The position numbers were made by a program, and so were the translations under genes. Below the pieces are notes generated by a model, which had not been told where the DNA came from, made no database searches, and saw only the letters and a program-made list of their open reading frames with translations. From contig CM030938.1 in NCBI GenBank assembly GCA_018136815.1, forward strand, positions 2,123,448-2,187,447: a DNA stretch of 64,000 nucleotides, written 5' to 3'. Below, piece by piece: positions 33,701 through 44,606 of the stretch (its first letter is position 1; each line of letters opens with the position of its first letter). Source of the stretch: Isochrysis galbana. Its lineage: Eukaryota; Haptophyta; Isochrysidales; Isochrysidaceae.

Positions 33701-36700
33701 GCGAGGTGGTGTCGCTTAGCTGCGATGAAGAAAGAGATGTCGGACCGGGAGTACGCTGCTGCAATTGAAGTGACGAGTCTACGCCGCAACCGGCTCTTGA
33801 GCTGCGCGATGCGTCTATGGCGGCTATACAAGAAGGAGGCTGTGGACTCCACATGGCGGCATTCAGTGAAAAAACCATCTTACGTGCCGCCTGAGCCATT
33901 GCCGCTGCTGAACAATCCCGTAGAATCGGCCGGCACCTCAGTTGTCGCGATAAGTAGCCTCAAAACTTTGGAATCGGCAGCCGGAGTATCGTGCAAGCAT
34001 GACGTATCATCGCCTTGCGTGGACCCTACCCACCACACGACCGTCTCCCTTGGTTGCAGTCCTGTACCTGCTTCGGAGTTACCGCGATCTGACTCTCTAG
34101 CTTGGGGACGCTGCTCAGCGTCTCATGAGCCCACGTCGGTTGAACCCGCCGCCCTCCCGGTGTTGGCCCGAATCGTTTCCCCGGCCGCTCTAATCTCGAA
34201 CGTCTCTTCCCCTCATCTCCATTTGACTACCCCTTTTCCGGTCAGTATGAAAGCTATTGGTGGCACCATGCTCGCCACAACGGCCAAGGCTTGCACTTCT
34301 CCAGATTCTCCCGCCAGTCCAACATTCGCTTCTCCTCACACTGAGTTGCGTCCACTTGTTTTGGATCTCGCCAGCACGGAACTCGCCTCGCTCTCATCAC
34401 GCACTTTCCACGCTCAAGCGCACGCCTTCCAACTTTGGCGTCAGCGCACACGCGATGCGAAATTGCTTAGGGATCTCGTCACTGCCGCTATTGATGGCCG
34501 TCGGTTGCCTCCTCTTGCGCGAGTCATGCGCATATGGGCCGCTTGCTACGCGGCCGCACTCACTACCGCCACCTCTCTCCATCGCGCTGCTCTTTATCAC
34601 GCGCGTTGCTCGTGCGCTCGTGCTTTGCGCCGCTTTCGGTGTGAAGCGTGGAACTTCGCCAAGTTGAAGTTTTGCGTCGGGCTTGGCGACCAGTGCGACG
34701 GCCGACGCGTTCTCACCTCCTTGAAGCGTGCACGACGACAGTCGCAGCAAATGCTTGATCGCGCAGTACTTGTGGCGACAGCCCGCGCCCTCCGACGCGT
34801 CATGCGTTCGTTTGTTGCTGAGTTGGTTCGGCGTCAGGATGCCATACACAAAGGCGAGGTAGCGCACGTTTGCTCAGTACGCGCGAATTCCCGACGGTTC
34901 GTCGGCGCTCTCGCCTTTGCTGCTGCTTGGATTTGGCGCTGCGAACGCGTCACTCTCGCCCTCCGTGCCTCACGCCGTCGCCGTGCCTTGATCTGTTGGC
35001 GGCATGGTCCTTTTGCCGCACGGGTGGCTCGTGACATGGCACTGAATACGATGCTAGATACCTTTTCTCGTCGTCGGCAAATCTCTTTATGCCACGCAGC
35101 TTTAGCGCGCTGGGCGATGCGCGCAGCACACTTGCGCGGCCTGCGAGCATTCGGACGGCAACGGACTGAGGTGGAGCATCATATATCTGTCGCTTGGCAT
35201 CGGTGGCGGTCGAATTACGCACGGCGCATGGGGGCCTCCATCGGCATCTTCTGGGCAACCCAACGATCAATCCACCAATCGTTCATCACGTGGAAGAGAT
35301 GGACTGCCGGCAGCCTTGTTGGTCGCGGCGCATCAAAGCTTGGCGCCTCGATCAACATCCACCGGGCGCTCACCTCTTGGCGCCAGGTTGCAGCCATCGA
35401 GGCCGCACAAATTCTTGGCAATCGTGCAAGCGTGGTGTCGTTGCGGCGGGCCTTCGCGTCGTGGAGAGTGGTGGCGCGGCTAAAGCGACGTTTTGATCGT
35501 ATTTCTGAGGATTTGCTTCGTCGCTCGTTGCAGGCGGCTATGGGCGCTTTCGCGCGAGAGCGTGTAGCAGTATCCGCTCGCCGCCGCTTCATAGCACTAA
35601 TTACGAGAAGCAAGAGGCGCTATGGGGTCAACGGTGCGTTCCGAGCCCTACTGAACCACTGTCTGGACGCGGCTTGGCAGTCCCAGACGGCAGTCCTAGT
35701 GGGCCAGCAAACTTTTGCAGCGCACGCCTATTGCCGTCTCCACACGCTGGCGCGCGCTTTCCAAACGTTCAAGAAATGGAACGGCACTATGCTCGCTGCG
35801 TACCGATGCGAAACGCTCTCGCGCGCCCTACTCAATGCGGTGCTCATGCACGAGCTCGGTTGCGCCATGGTGGCGCTGGCGCTCCATGCGCGCGCCGGCC
35901 GAGTGGCCCGCTCGGCTGCCAATCTTATTGTCCGGCGCAAATCCATTTCAGGATTCCGACTTTGGCGCCTCCGCGTATCACCTGGTCCATCGGATCCACG
36001 CGTGCGAGCGCTCTCATTCATCCTTGTCGACGCAAGCCGTTGGCATGCAGAGCCTGCTGCTGCAGCCTTCGACGCATGGTCGCGTGCAGCCGACGATAAG
36101 AGCGCGGGCCAAAGATTGTTGGCACTCTCGGCAGCGCTCTCCCACCGCGCGCAATGGCAGCGCTTCCGGCGCGCGACTGCAGCGGCTCGACCTCATGCCG
36201 CCCTATCTCTTGCACACATCCGGTTGGAGCGACGGAGGAAGGAAGACGCTATGAGTGCATGGGCGAACTACGTGGGCTTCCAATCCGTTACAACGCCAAC
36301 GTCCAAATTCGGATCCAGGCCGGTTCACCCCAAACGCTCCGCGGCCTCGGAAACCTTCCTTAGCGGGGACGAAGCTGTTGACGATGACTATGCAAGCTTT
36401 TTGACCTCCGCCGAGGAGCAACTGCAATCATGGATTGCCTTCTCACGCGATTCATCTCCCGAGCTCGACTGCCGGGAGTTGACAACTGCGCCGCCACCGG
36501 CCTCCGCGCCTTGGGACGGCACCGCTTTCGTGCTTGATAAGGTCGATGGGCGATTTCCGCCGGCGCAAATTGTGGATTTCGTATTGTTTTCGTCGAGGGA
36601 TTCAGGCCAAGGCATGCCTATAGGGGCGTCCGCACATGATAGCCGGTCGGAGCCAGAGCGTCTGAACATGCAAGCTTCAGCGGCGGAGATATTGGCCGGG

Positions 36701-37066
36701 CTCGGGGCCCGTACGCCAAGACGCAGGCCTGAAGAAATCGAGTCGCTCGTCGGTGAAGATGGCAAGCAGGATGTCTTCCCATCCACAGAAGTTGCGCGCG
36801 TGCGCGCCATGCAACGCGCGTTGGGCTCCGCTATGCGCGGCTGGGCATGGCGCGCTGTGAACGCGCGGGCATCTCGGCGCCGTGAGAAAGCTCTCAACCG
36901 CATGAGTGACGCTCTTCGTCGTCGCTTTGACCTGAGATTGCTTGCGGTGGCCCTCGAACGGATGCTTCAAGCTGCGAGGGCGGCCGGTGATTTTCTTCGG
37001 AGCACGGACTTCGACCTTGCAACCCCGGCGACACTTGCCGCGGCAGCCCAATGGCAGCCATCGTAG
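21775..37066 (+). CDS. Giant Sfi1-like centrin-binding repeat protein, three exons (~4,923 aa)
   Basis: Model: exon 1 21775-22670 from the first ATG (CGGAATGGCG), intron 335 nt (GTACGT...TTCTTTAG), exon 2 23006-29642, intron 185 nt (GTAAAT...CGATCAG), exon 3 29828-37066; the frame is continuous throughout. Apart from the N-terminal ~250 residues, nearly the whole protein is Ala/Arg-rich helix punctuated by tryptophan motifs such as ALRVWAGRV, LRRWQADA, FMAAWRHTA and AFASWRVVAR, spaced roughly 25-40 residues apart, the signature of Sfi1 repeats that bind centrins along a single long helix. Repeat-poor linkers lie near residues 1800-1960 and 3855-4035 and in an acidic C-terminal tail (about 4655-4923, with DEAVDDDYASF). 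Known Sfi1 proteins act at spindle poles, centrioles and contractile fibres and are usually about 950-1,250 aa in yeast and human. A T-rich CAG acceptor at 25946 suggests a possible small optional intron. The family call is strong; the exact exon ends are inferred. Confidence 0.85.
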
Positions 37067-37724
37067 TACGGAGACGGGCTGTGCGGAGATTCGTCTTCCG
37101 ATGGGGTTTAATCTGCATATCTCAATTAATCTGCATATCTCAATGTCTTGCGCGGTGCGATCTATTTGTTATCGATGCACTACTTCCAACTCTTTTTAAT
37201 CCTGAGTCGGATGCCGCGAGGCTCTAGGCGTGCCCCGTACGTTCGGGGTCATGGGCCAGACGCCTCGTGCCCTCCCCCACAAGCACTAACGCAACCTCCA
37301 AGGGGGTCTGCTAGTCACACTCATGCCCTGCCGTTTGGTATGGGCTGAGCAGTGCTCAACCCTCAACAACCCACCCCCTCCATGGTCCCTGGGCGAGCAC
37401 CACGACTCGCCACTCCCTCGCCGGCTCCAGTCTGCGATTTGCAAATTTCGAGATCGAGACCAAAAAACTCGCAAACCTTAAACCTGGAGCTTGAGCTTGA
37501 GCCCAAGCAGTCAGGGGGGACTCGAATCTACTGTGTGCCTTCGCAATCAACCATATTGACGAGGTTGTCCGAATGGTGAAGGAACGCCTCGGAGCGTCCC
37601 AGCCCTCTGCCAGCAAATCCGAGAAACCTAAGCCCTCGGCCGGAAGCTCCAGCGAGCGACGGGGCCCGGATCGCAAAACAATTCGCGTTGATCACACCAA
37701 GGAGCCACCACCCGCTCGCCGCAC
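37067..37724. other. Intergenic with repeat U copy 2
   Basis: Contains a short direct repeat (TTAATCTGCATATCTCAAT twice, about 37108-37144) and, at 37430-37545, dispersed repeat U (GCAAATTTCGAGATCGAGAC, then CTTGAGCCCAAG and GACTCGAATCT). No gene recognised. Confidence 0.5.
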
Positions 37725-38145
37725 CGCGGGCCGACAAGGAATTCATCGTGAAGACTGACGCGGCGAGCACCTGGGGATTGGGGGTATACTCTCGCAGACC
37801 GACGACCACAGCCACGAGCACGTGGTGGCCTATTATGGACGGCGACTAACGTCGGCCGAACGCCATTGGACCACCACCGAGGTGGAGCTTCTGGCGGCGC
37901 TCGAGAGTATTCGCAATTGGCGTCCCTACTTGTGGGGCCGTCACTTTCGGCTCGTTATCGACCACCAAGCGTTGCGATGGCTCCATACCATGCGCGATAC
38001 GGTGCAAGGAGGTCCAGCTTCCCGCTTGATGCGTTGTGGAACCTCAAACTCTCCGAATATCGCTTCACTGTCGAGCACAAACCCCGGGCTAATCACAAAG
38101 ACGCTGATGGCGTCTCGCGGCTGGTCGCGGCAGACGAGAGGACCC
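37725..38145 (+). pseudogene. Ty3/gypsy RNase H fragment with frameshifts
   Basis: Three successive frames together give a typical gypsy RNase H: DKEFIVKTDAASTWGLG; a +/-1 shift near 37785; LSQTDDHSHEHVVAYYGRRL, ERHWTTTEVELLAALESI, FRLVIDHQALRWL; another shift near 38030; LKLSEYRFTVEHKPRANHKD and ADGVSRLV. Catalytic-type Asp/Glu positions (KTDA, ELLA, IDHQ) are visible. No protease, RT polymerase, integrase or LTRs are recognised nearby, so this is a dead fragment. Confidence 0.88.
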
Positions 38146-38394
38146 CAGTGGTGTCCGATTCTCAGCAAGGGGGGAAGCAGCCGATAGCTGCCCAGCCAGC
38201 GACGCCAATCGCGCGCGACGCGCCGGCGGTAAAACCCACCATTTTCCTCGGGAATTTTTCGTGGCGGCAGGTGAGCCCCCGTGGAGTTTTTGGGGGGGGG
38301 CTTGGGAGGACGGAAAAAAAAGCAGCCCCTCCCGCATGTTAGTAGCCATAAATCACCGTTTGACCGCCCTACGCAGGAGGGAGGTGACGAGAAC

Positions 38395-38585
38395 AGGACC
38401 ACCGGGGACCGGGACGCGCCGTCTGCCACCGGAAGCCCCGTACACCGAGCCCCTACGTAGTGCACGAGGGGACGAGCCGTGAGGCGGGTGGAGGGAGTGG
38501 GAAGGGACGCGGGCGTGGCTGCGTGGCAGCAGACAGGTTGTGCAGGGCCGCGCGTGTGGTGAGGACATCAAGAAGTTTTTTTTCC
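38395..38585 (+). mobile_element. LINE 3' tail, family A (copy 2)
   Basis: CCGTCTGCCACCGGAAGCCCC, CTACGTAGTGCACGAGGGG and ACGAGCCGTGAGGCG lead to ACATCAAGAAG and a T8 run. It follows the gypsy RNase H fragment with no LINE coding left, so it is a short 3' remnant. Confidence 0.75.
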
Positions 38586-39449
38586 GAGTAAACGAGCTTC
38601 TCGGTCGAGTTCGACTTTCTTTTTACGAGTGGATTGTAAAGTAGTGGGTAGCTTCTTTGCCCTCTGGACTCTGCGGCCCTGCCCCACGACCCACGACGGA
38701 GGTACGTTGCCGAGGAGGCCCCGGTCCCATCGTACTAAGGTTACAAGGAGTCACGTGGGACGGATCTGCCCCTCTTTGATCGGCATTTTCGTATTCCGAC
38801 GTTGCGACTTCGCGCATTTCCGAAACGGTTCCACGAAAGTGAGGGGCTGCCGAAGGAGGGAGCGCTCGTAATTGCGAGGCGTCGAAGAGACTGAAAAGGC
38901 CGCGACGGGAGGAGAGAGGGAGCGGAGCTTGGCGGAGACACCGACGGGACGAGGAGCGTGGTAAACACCGCTGGGAGAGAGAGAGAAGGGCGCGGGGAGG
39001 GGGGGGGAGACGGCACCAAGACGGGAAGGGACCCACCATCAAGAAATCCAAGGAGAGAGGGAAGAAAAGAGACGGGTTGGTTCTCCTCAGAGCGGGGCAG
39101 GATGTGCGCGGGGGGAGGGGGAAGAAGAGACTCTCTCCTCTCTCTCTCTGTGGAGAGGGGGTGCCAACTCAAGGACTGCGAGACCACGAGACCATACGGG
39201 GGAGGGGGGGGGAAAGGAATAGAGAGAGAAAACTCAAGGAAGTCCCGTGCGCGGCTTCGGCCGTCCGGCGCCTCCGGTAGTCCTCTTTTCCTCCTGCCAG
39301 AGACCACCTTTTCATAATTGGGGACTCCACGAAGCTTCTCTAACCGGTCCCTTCCCTCCGGCGTCCAGTAGTCTCTCTCTTCTTGCCCTCTCCTTCTTCC
39401 CGCGCCCTTCCATCTCACCTCTCCTCGCGCTCCCGCCCCGCTCCACACC
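38586..39449. other. GA-rich upstream region of the SOD-like gene
   Basis: Purine-rich on the plus strand (AGAGAGAGAGAAGG, GGGGGGGGAGA, GAGAGAGAAAACTC). Open frames here are low-complexity and unconvincing. The last ~100 nt before the ATG at 39450 are pyrimidine-rich (CTCTCCTTCTTCCC), a likely leader. Confidence 0.4.
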
Positions 39450-41428
39450 ATGACGAGGGCCGCTCTGCTCATGGCTGGCCTGCAGCTCTCCGTGGCGGCG
39501 CACGTGGCGGAGATCCTGCCCGGTGGCAGTGTCGCCGACTCATTTGTCAAGTACTTCAACTACGAAGGCGGGCTCGAGGTGCGCTGCCCCTACCCCACCT
39601 CGCTTGGCCGCCCCCCTTCCCTTTGCAAAGCGTTGCGACACCAAGTGGCAAGGGAGACAACCGCCGTATGCCGTGCCCCTGACGATGAAAACTGACTCCG
39701 CGCTCCATTCCATGGTCTCCTGTCCACCTTTCCACCGCTCGCAGGTCTCGGGGTTCGCGATGCCCATCCTCACATACAATGCAGGCCAGAAGCTTGCTTA
39801 TGCGCTCGAGGGAGTCGATCCCATGTGCAGCGAGCGTGGCATGGCTGCGACGAGCTGCGGCATGCACATCCACCAGGGCACATCCTGCAACGAGTCTGCC
39901 GGCGGCTTGTTGTCCACCGCTTGGCTCGATGTGTACTATACTGCCATGCCTGATGGCCGTGCCTCCGGCATGGTCGAAGTTGAGACCGGCTCTAGCAGCG
40001 AAGACATCATTGGAAAAGTTTTCGCTATCCACGACCATGCGGGTGACGCCATCGCCTGCTCCATCATAACTGAGATGCCCGCCGTTGCCCAAGCAACGGG
40101 ATTCGTGCCCTACGCGGGCTACGCAGGCAATCTCACGATGGTCTATGGCGGCGTCTACCCCATCATGTCCGATGGCATGCAAACGAAGTTCACATACGAC
40201 ATCATCGGCGCCGACCCAGCATGCAAGATGGGTCCTATGGATGGCGTGCCCACTTCATGCGGCCTCCACATCCATGAGGGTACCAGCTGCGAAGAGGCCG
40301 CCGGGAATCTCTTAATCTCGGGCGATGTCACCCCTTGGCTGACTACCGGATATACAACCCAAGGCGGCGCAAATTGCACCACTAACTCTGTCATGAGTGA
40401 TCCGGCATCCTGCTACCTCACTGGCGAATTGGAGACTGTGGATACTGGTCTGACTTACGAGGATGTGCGCGGCTTCCTTGCCTCTTGTACCCGCTCACTG
40501 CGATGGCTTCACACACCTACGTAGTACGCCACAAGCTGCCCATTCCATGACTTTCCGTTGGTTCTAACCTGCTGGCAGATCCTCAATCATGTTTTCGTCC
40601 TGCACGACGTGGCCGGTACTCCGTATGCATGCTCTACGATCAAGGCCGACATTGGTCGCATGCCGCTGCATGCATCTGGATTTGTCCCTTACTACAATTA
40701 CGATACATCTGCGAGTGGCGCTTTGATGGTCTCCGGCACAGTGTCACCGGTGTACACGCAATCCATTGGCGTGACTAGCTCAATGTACATGCTCAAAGGC
40801 ATGCCTGCGCAGGTGAGCCGCGTTGCTTCACATTCGCCACGATGCGCTGATATCTTTGGCACGACGAGTGGTATCCCCGGCACGATGAGCCAATATTTTT
40901 CGCGGCCCAGCCGACTGTCACATGGCTGCCTCAACCCCCCCCCCCCCCCCGCATTTCTCACCGGTCCTTCTCATCCTATGCGCGCAGTCCCTTCAATACG
41001 ATCTCGTGGGTGTCGACCCGATGTGCGAGATGGGGCCAAGTGAGGCCGCAAACTCCTGCGGAGTCCACATTCACGCAGGCATGTCGTGCATGGAAGATGC
41101 AATGGGTCACTATTACTCTCCCGCCGTCGGCTCCGACCCCTGGCGGACCATTGTGTACTCCTCTGATGCTGATGGTATGGCATCTGGCGTCATTACTGGC
41201 ATTCCAACTGGCCTTCCGGCTTCCGAGATTGTCGGCCATTCAATGATCATCCACGATCGTGCAGGCACCCGTGTTGCTTGCGCAATTCTCTCTACTGATG
41301 CCCCAACTATGTCCCCACCCTCCCCGCCTATGCTTGAGTGCCCTGCCGGATGTAAGCCATCGGCAGCACGGCGCAAGCTGCTCTTCTCCGCTTTGCCCAA
41401 CTGCCCAGCGGGATGCGAGCCCATGTAA
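39450..41428 (+). CDS. Secreted protein with three Cu/Zn-superoxide-dismutase-like repeats, four exons (507 aa)
   Basis: Exons 39450-39578, 39745-40464, 40579-40812 and 40988-41428, all joined in phase 0 (donors GTGCGC, GTGCGC, GTGAGC). A hydrophobic signal peptide (MTRAALLMAGLQLSVAA) precedes the mature part. Three repeats each carry SCGxHIHxGxSC followed ~70-110 residues later by a (F/I)xxHDxAGxxxAC motif: CGMHIHQGTSC...FAIHDHAG, CGLHIHEGTSC...FVLHDVAG and CGVHIHAGMSC...MIIHDRAG. This matches the HVH and late His copper ligands and the cysteine pair of the Cu/Zn-SOD fold, but the zinc-loop histidines are not obvious, so enzymatic activity is uncertain. The linkers are also repeated (GFVPYAGY, GFVPYYNY). 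The C-terminus has two CPAGC motifs. Likely extracellular or endomembrane. Confidence 0.85.
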
Positions 41429-42485
41429 GGTCCTCGTATACTCTCCACACGGCTCTCTCTCTCCCATCTACCAAGTCTGTGCCCGTTCTTGCTTCCGCCA
41501 CCCCGGCTTGCCGCTGCGAAAGTGGTCTCACGCGCGGAGCGATAGATGGGACCTTTCTCACGAGACATCGACTTCGACGTATCACGAGAACCGGCGTGGT
41601 GTGCAGCATAGCACATCTGCCATGTCCATGCATGCTGAATTCGGGGAAAGCCAATGTGGGAGTCGAGTGCGTGCACGAGTGCCCACCTCTTCCTTGCTTG
41701 TAGCTTACTGGCAATAACGCTCTCCAGTGGAAATGGAGACAAGTTAGCGTCAAGGATTAGGCTTTCGATGCCCCGTTCGATGGGATAGCTCGATATGGAA
41801 TAGAATCCTCGATGCACCTAGTGACGGCAATGCTGCCGCCTAATCAACGGGCTCGCTGAGATGTTGCAATCCGACATGGCTCTGCCTATTTCCCAATGCT
41901 CACCGATGATTGATAGTGACCATAGCGTTCACACATATGGGGACACGTGGAAACCGGAGAGCTTCATGTTTTCGGCTGTGCATATGTGTGATGAAAGAAG
42001 AACTGAAGCGGCTGAGCGGTGAACAGAATGAGTGAAAGATGTGTAGTATCATATACTACGAGCACAGGAACTCACAGCCGCCTATTCTACGCCTATGCAT
42101 GATGCGGATCGCTGTTTATCTATTGTGGTTCGGCCTGGAGGCTTAGCTCTAGCTCCAAAAGGGAAAGCCGGTCGGTGGTCGGGCCGGTGCATCCCCATTC
42201 ACAAGATGCGGAGAGCGTAGCTGGTGCACGGAGCGCCTGCCCCCCCCCCCCCCTCTGGAGCAGCGACCTGCTCCGTGCCGTGCCCACCTCGATCCATGCG
42301 CACCCCCCGGTGTGAACCCCCCCCGCCCGCCCGCCGGCCCGCCGTACCCATTGGCGGGCTGCCAGCGGAAATATATATGGCACACGAGAAAACAGCAGCG
42401 CCGCTATTAACTATTAAAACCTAGCTATACAACCAAGCGTTGGTCACGGTCACGGTCACGGGGCCCCTGGCGTTCTGGCGTTTAC
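41429..42485. other. Intergenic, nothing recognised
   Basis: Apart from a C-homopolymer (about 42240-42253) and short G/C tracts near 42300-42350, no repeat, RNA gene or supported ORF is seen. Confidence 0.4.
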
Positions 42486-42489
42486 TCCG

Positions 42490-42795
42490 AGAGAAGGAGA
42501 AGGCGACATAATAAAGCTATTAAAAAGGGCCGACGCGCGGGATCCCACGCAACTATAGGCCCATCACTCTCCTACAGAGCGATGATAAGATACTAGCTAT
42601 AATTCTAACCACTAAGCAACAGACTTATTAAAGTGATAGGAAGAAAAATATCGGAAAATCAGTTGGGATTCGTGCCTAGAAAAAATCTTGAAGGTGTGAT
42701 TCGTGCCTAGAAGATAGAAGTAGAAGACTCATCAGCGAGGCCACGCACCTCCTCCAACTTACCAGAGCCTACCTTGACGAGACCGGAGATCGGAG
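42490..42795 (+). pseudogene. LINE reverse-transcriptase fragment with frameshifts
   Basis: Successive frames read LLKRADARDP, then NYRPITLLQSDDKILAIIL, then a shift and LIKVIGRKISENQLGFVPRK, then SEATHLLQLTRAYLDETGD. These are the classic early motifs of non-LTR reverse transcriptase (YRPI.LL...DYKIL, Q.GF.P.R). The catalytic YADD part is absent. A short direct duplication (GATTCGTGCCTAGAA) lies inside. Confidence 0.75.
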
Positions 42796-42892
42796 ATCCG
42801 GGGGGAGATGTGAGATGTCGAGGGGTGCATAGGTGTATGTGTATGTATTTGTGGCAGCAGCAACATGCGTCGAGGCGTACGGGCAAGGCGAG

Positions 42893-43050
42893 AAGCGCTC
42901 AATCATCAATCACCATCACCCACAGCATAGAAAAGCGTTCAATCACCATCAGCCTACACGTGGGAACGCGTTCAATCGCCATCACCCCCACCGCATGGAA
43001 AAGCGTTCAATCACCATCAGCCTACACATGGAAAAGCGTTCAATCGCGGA
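42893..43050 (+). repeat. Minisatellite with GCGTTCAATC units
   Basis: Five imperfect units of about 27-40 bp, each carrying GCGTTCAATC(A/G)CCATCA or a close form, separated by variable CCTACACGTGG/CCCACCGCATGG-like text. Unit length and spacer irregularity exclude a CRISPR array. Confidence 0.8.
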
Positions 43051-43327
43051 AGATCGTGGGGATCATGAGGGTAGCTATCCAACCCACTCGTTTGGCAAGA
43101 GGGTATGCTGCATCCCGCTCGAGTGGTGCGTGACACAAAAATATGTACGATACTATTAAACATGTCCAACACTAGCGATGCCGGCATAAATTACTTAACA
43201 GTACTAAATCCGAAAAATATCAAATATCAAGAATATCCTTAGTAGCACGACATCCGACAACTGGGTGTGGCGTATGTCACGTCGGGACCCAGCCGAGATT
43301 CAAGTACAAGAGATCTTTATCGATGAT

Positions 43328-43785
43328 CTACCTCGCAAATTGTGAACATCGCCGTCTACATAATACATAATGCGCGTACGGTCCCGCTCCGTCGAAAGTT
43401 GTGTAATCGCCGTTCAGATTAGAGGTGTGGTACATATCCACTGTACACCCTTCTCGAACGTAAAGCTCCTTGATATAGTCACCAATATGGCTGATTGAAT
43501 TGTATTCACCTTCATTGTATGTGTTTATCAAATACATACCATATCGGTGTCCGACCAGACGGACTGGGGCAGTCCTATCAGCAAACACAGAAGATGCTGC
43601 ACACACCCCAACGTCGGGTGCAATCTCACACTTTCGATCCTGGGTAAGAGTCAATCGATAATTCCCTTCACATACCCCCATATTGTCACTTGCAGTACAT
43701 ATACCATCCACCAACTTGACGTCGTTATCCACACAGATGCCCGTGGTAGTAGTCCACAATTGTTCGATCCCAGATACGTGAATGT
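43328..43785 (-). CDS. Cys-rich secreted-type protein fragment, possibly crystallin-like
   Basis: The minus-strand frame is well composed: TTTTGICVDNDVKLVDGICT, SDNMGVCEGNYRLTL, CEIAPDVGVCAASSVFADRT, GHRYGMYLINTYNEGEYNSI, IKELYVREGCTVDMYHTSNL and DGAGPYAHYVLC. The late part resembles a beta/gamma-crystallin Greek-key motif (charged-Gly-Cys...Tyr...GDYTTF), a weak similarity. There is no ATG or signal peptide in frame nearby, so the 5' end is missing or lies in an unrecognised exon. Several Cys pairs suggest an oxidising compartment. Confidence 0.5.
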
Positions 43786-43987
43786 GAGGGGAAGTGGGGT
43801 TAGGGTTGAGTGAGCGTGACAGTTTGTCCTTGGTGGTCGTTCTTTCGTTCCCATCGTTCGTTCTCGTTCGTCCGTTCTCGCTTTCGTCCCGCTCTCGCTC
43901 TCGCTACTCGTCAACAACACTCACTCTACAACACATCCCTCAGCAACCGTCGTCCTCACTCTTCCCCGCTCCGCTCTCGCCCTCGTT

Positions 43988-44530
43988 ATGTCTGCTTCAT
44001 CGCCTCGCTCTGCCTCTCCCAAGCCCGCCTCCCTGCCCTTTCTGGAGGCGGGTGAGCCCGTCGTCAGCCCGTCCCCTACCACCGCCGCGCCTCTCGCCGT
44101 TTCCCTTCCGTCCCCTCCGTTCCCATCTGAGGTAGTGGTAACCTCGGATCCGTCAGGCGCGCGGCCCCGGGCGGGGGGGGGGGAGCGGGGAGCGGGCGGG
44201 GGGGGGGGCTTATTTCGCTTCGTCAGCGCCATATCGACCTTTATTTCGGTAAAAAGTTTTGATTGCGATTGGCCCCCCTTATTTCGAAAAAAAATTCTCG
44301 AAACTCTGGCCGGAGCCAAGGAGTGGGAGTGGTCTCTCGTCTCTCGGCGGGGGTACCACGTTAGAAATTGTAGTCTTGTAAGGGGCCTTGTTGGCTAGCA
44401 TCCCTAGCCCCATACACCGGACGAGCCATGCACCAACCGCGCACACCCCCATCGCGGGGTAGGGGCTCCGTTGCCGATGAAGCACGGTCCCTCAACACTA
44501 GGATTAAACTAGGATATAACAAGAAAACTC
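43988..44530 (+). mobile_element. Retroelement ORF1-like fragment, copy 2, and shared 3' block
   Basis: Starts MSASSPRSASPKPASLPFLE, paralogous to 15417. After about 55 residues it meets G-rich low complexity. 44404-44530 repeats the block seen at 21301-21430 (CGGACGAGCCATGCA...ATCGCGGGGTAGGG...AAGAAAACTCT). The element ends about 80 bp before the Hsp20-like gene. Confidence 0.5.
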
Positions 44531-44606
44531 TGACAGGTAAGAAGAGAAGGACAAAAAAATATAGGGAAAACTGAGGGAGCGCCCGCCGACCGCCAGCTCT
44601 CCTCGC

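Noticed and set aside
23021-36903. Many long minus-strand ORFs inside the giant gene
   Set aside because: They are shadows of a GC-rich, Arg/Ala-rich coding strand; none has a domain or consistent repeat pattern.
42893-43050. CRISPR-like array of repeated GCGTTCAATC units
   Set aside because: Unit and spacer lengths vary, units are imperfect, and the genome is eukaryotic; it is a minisatellite.
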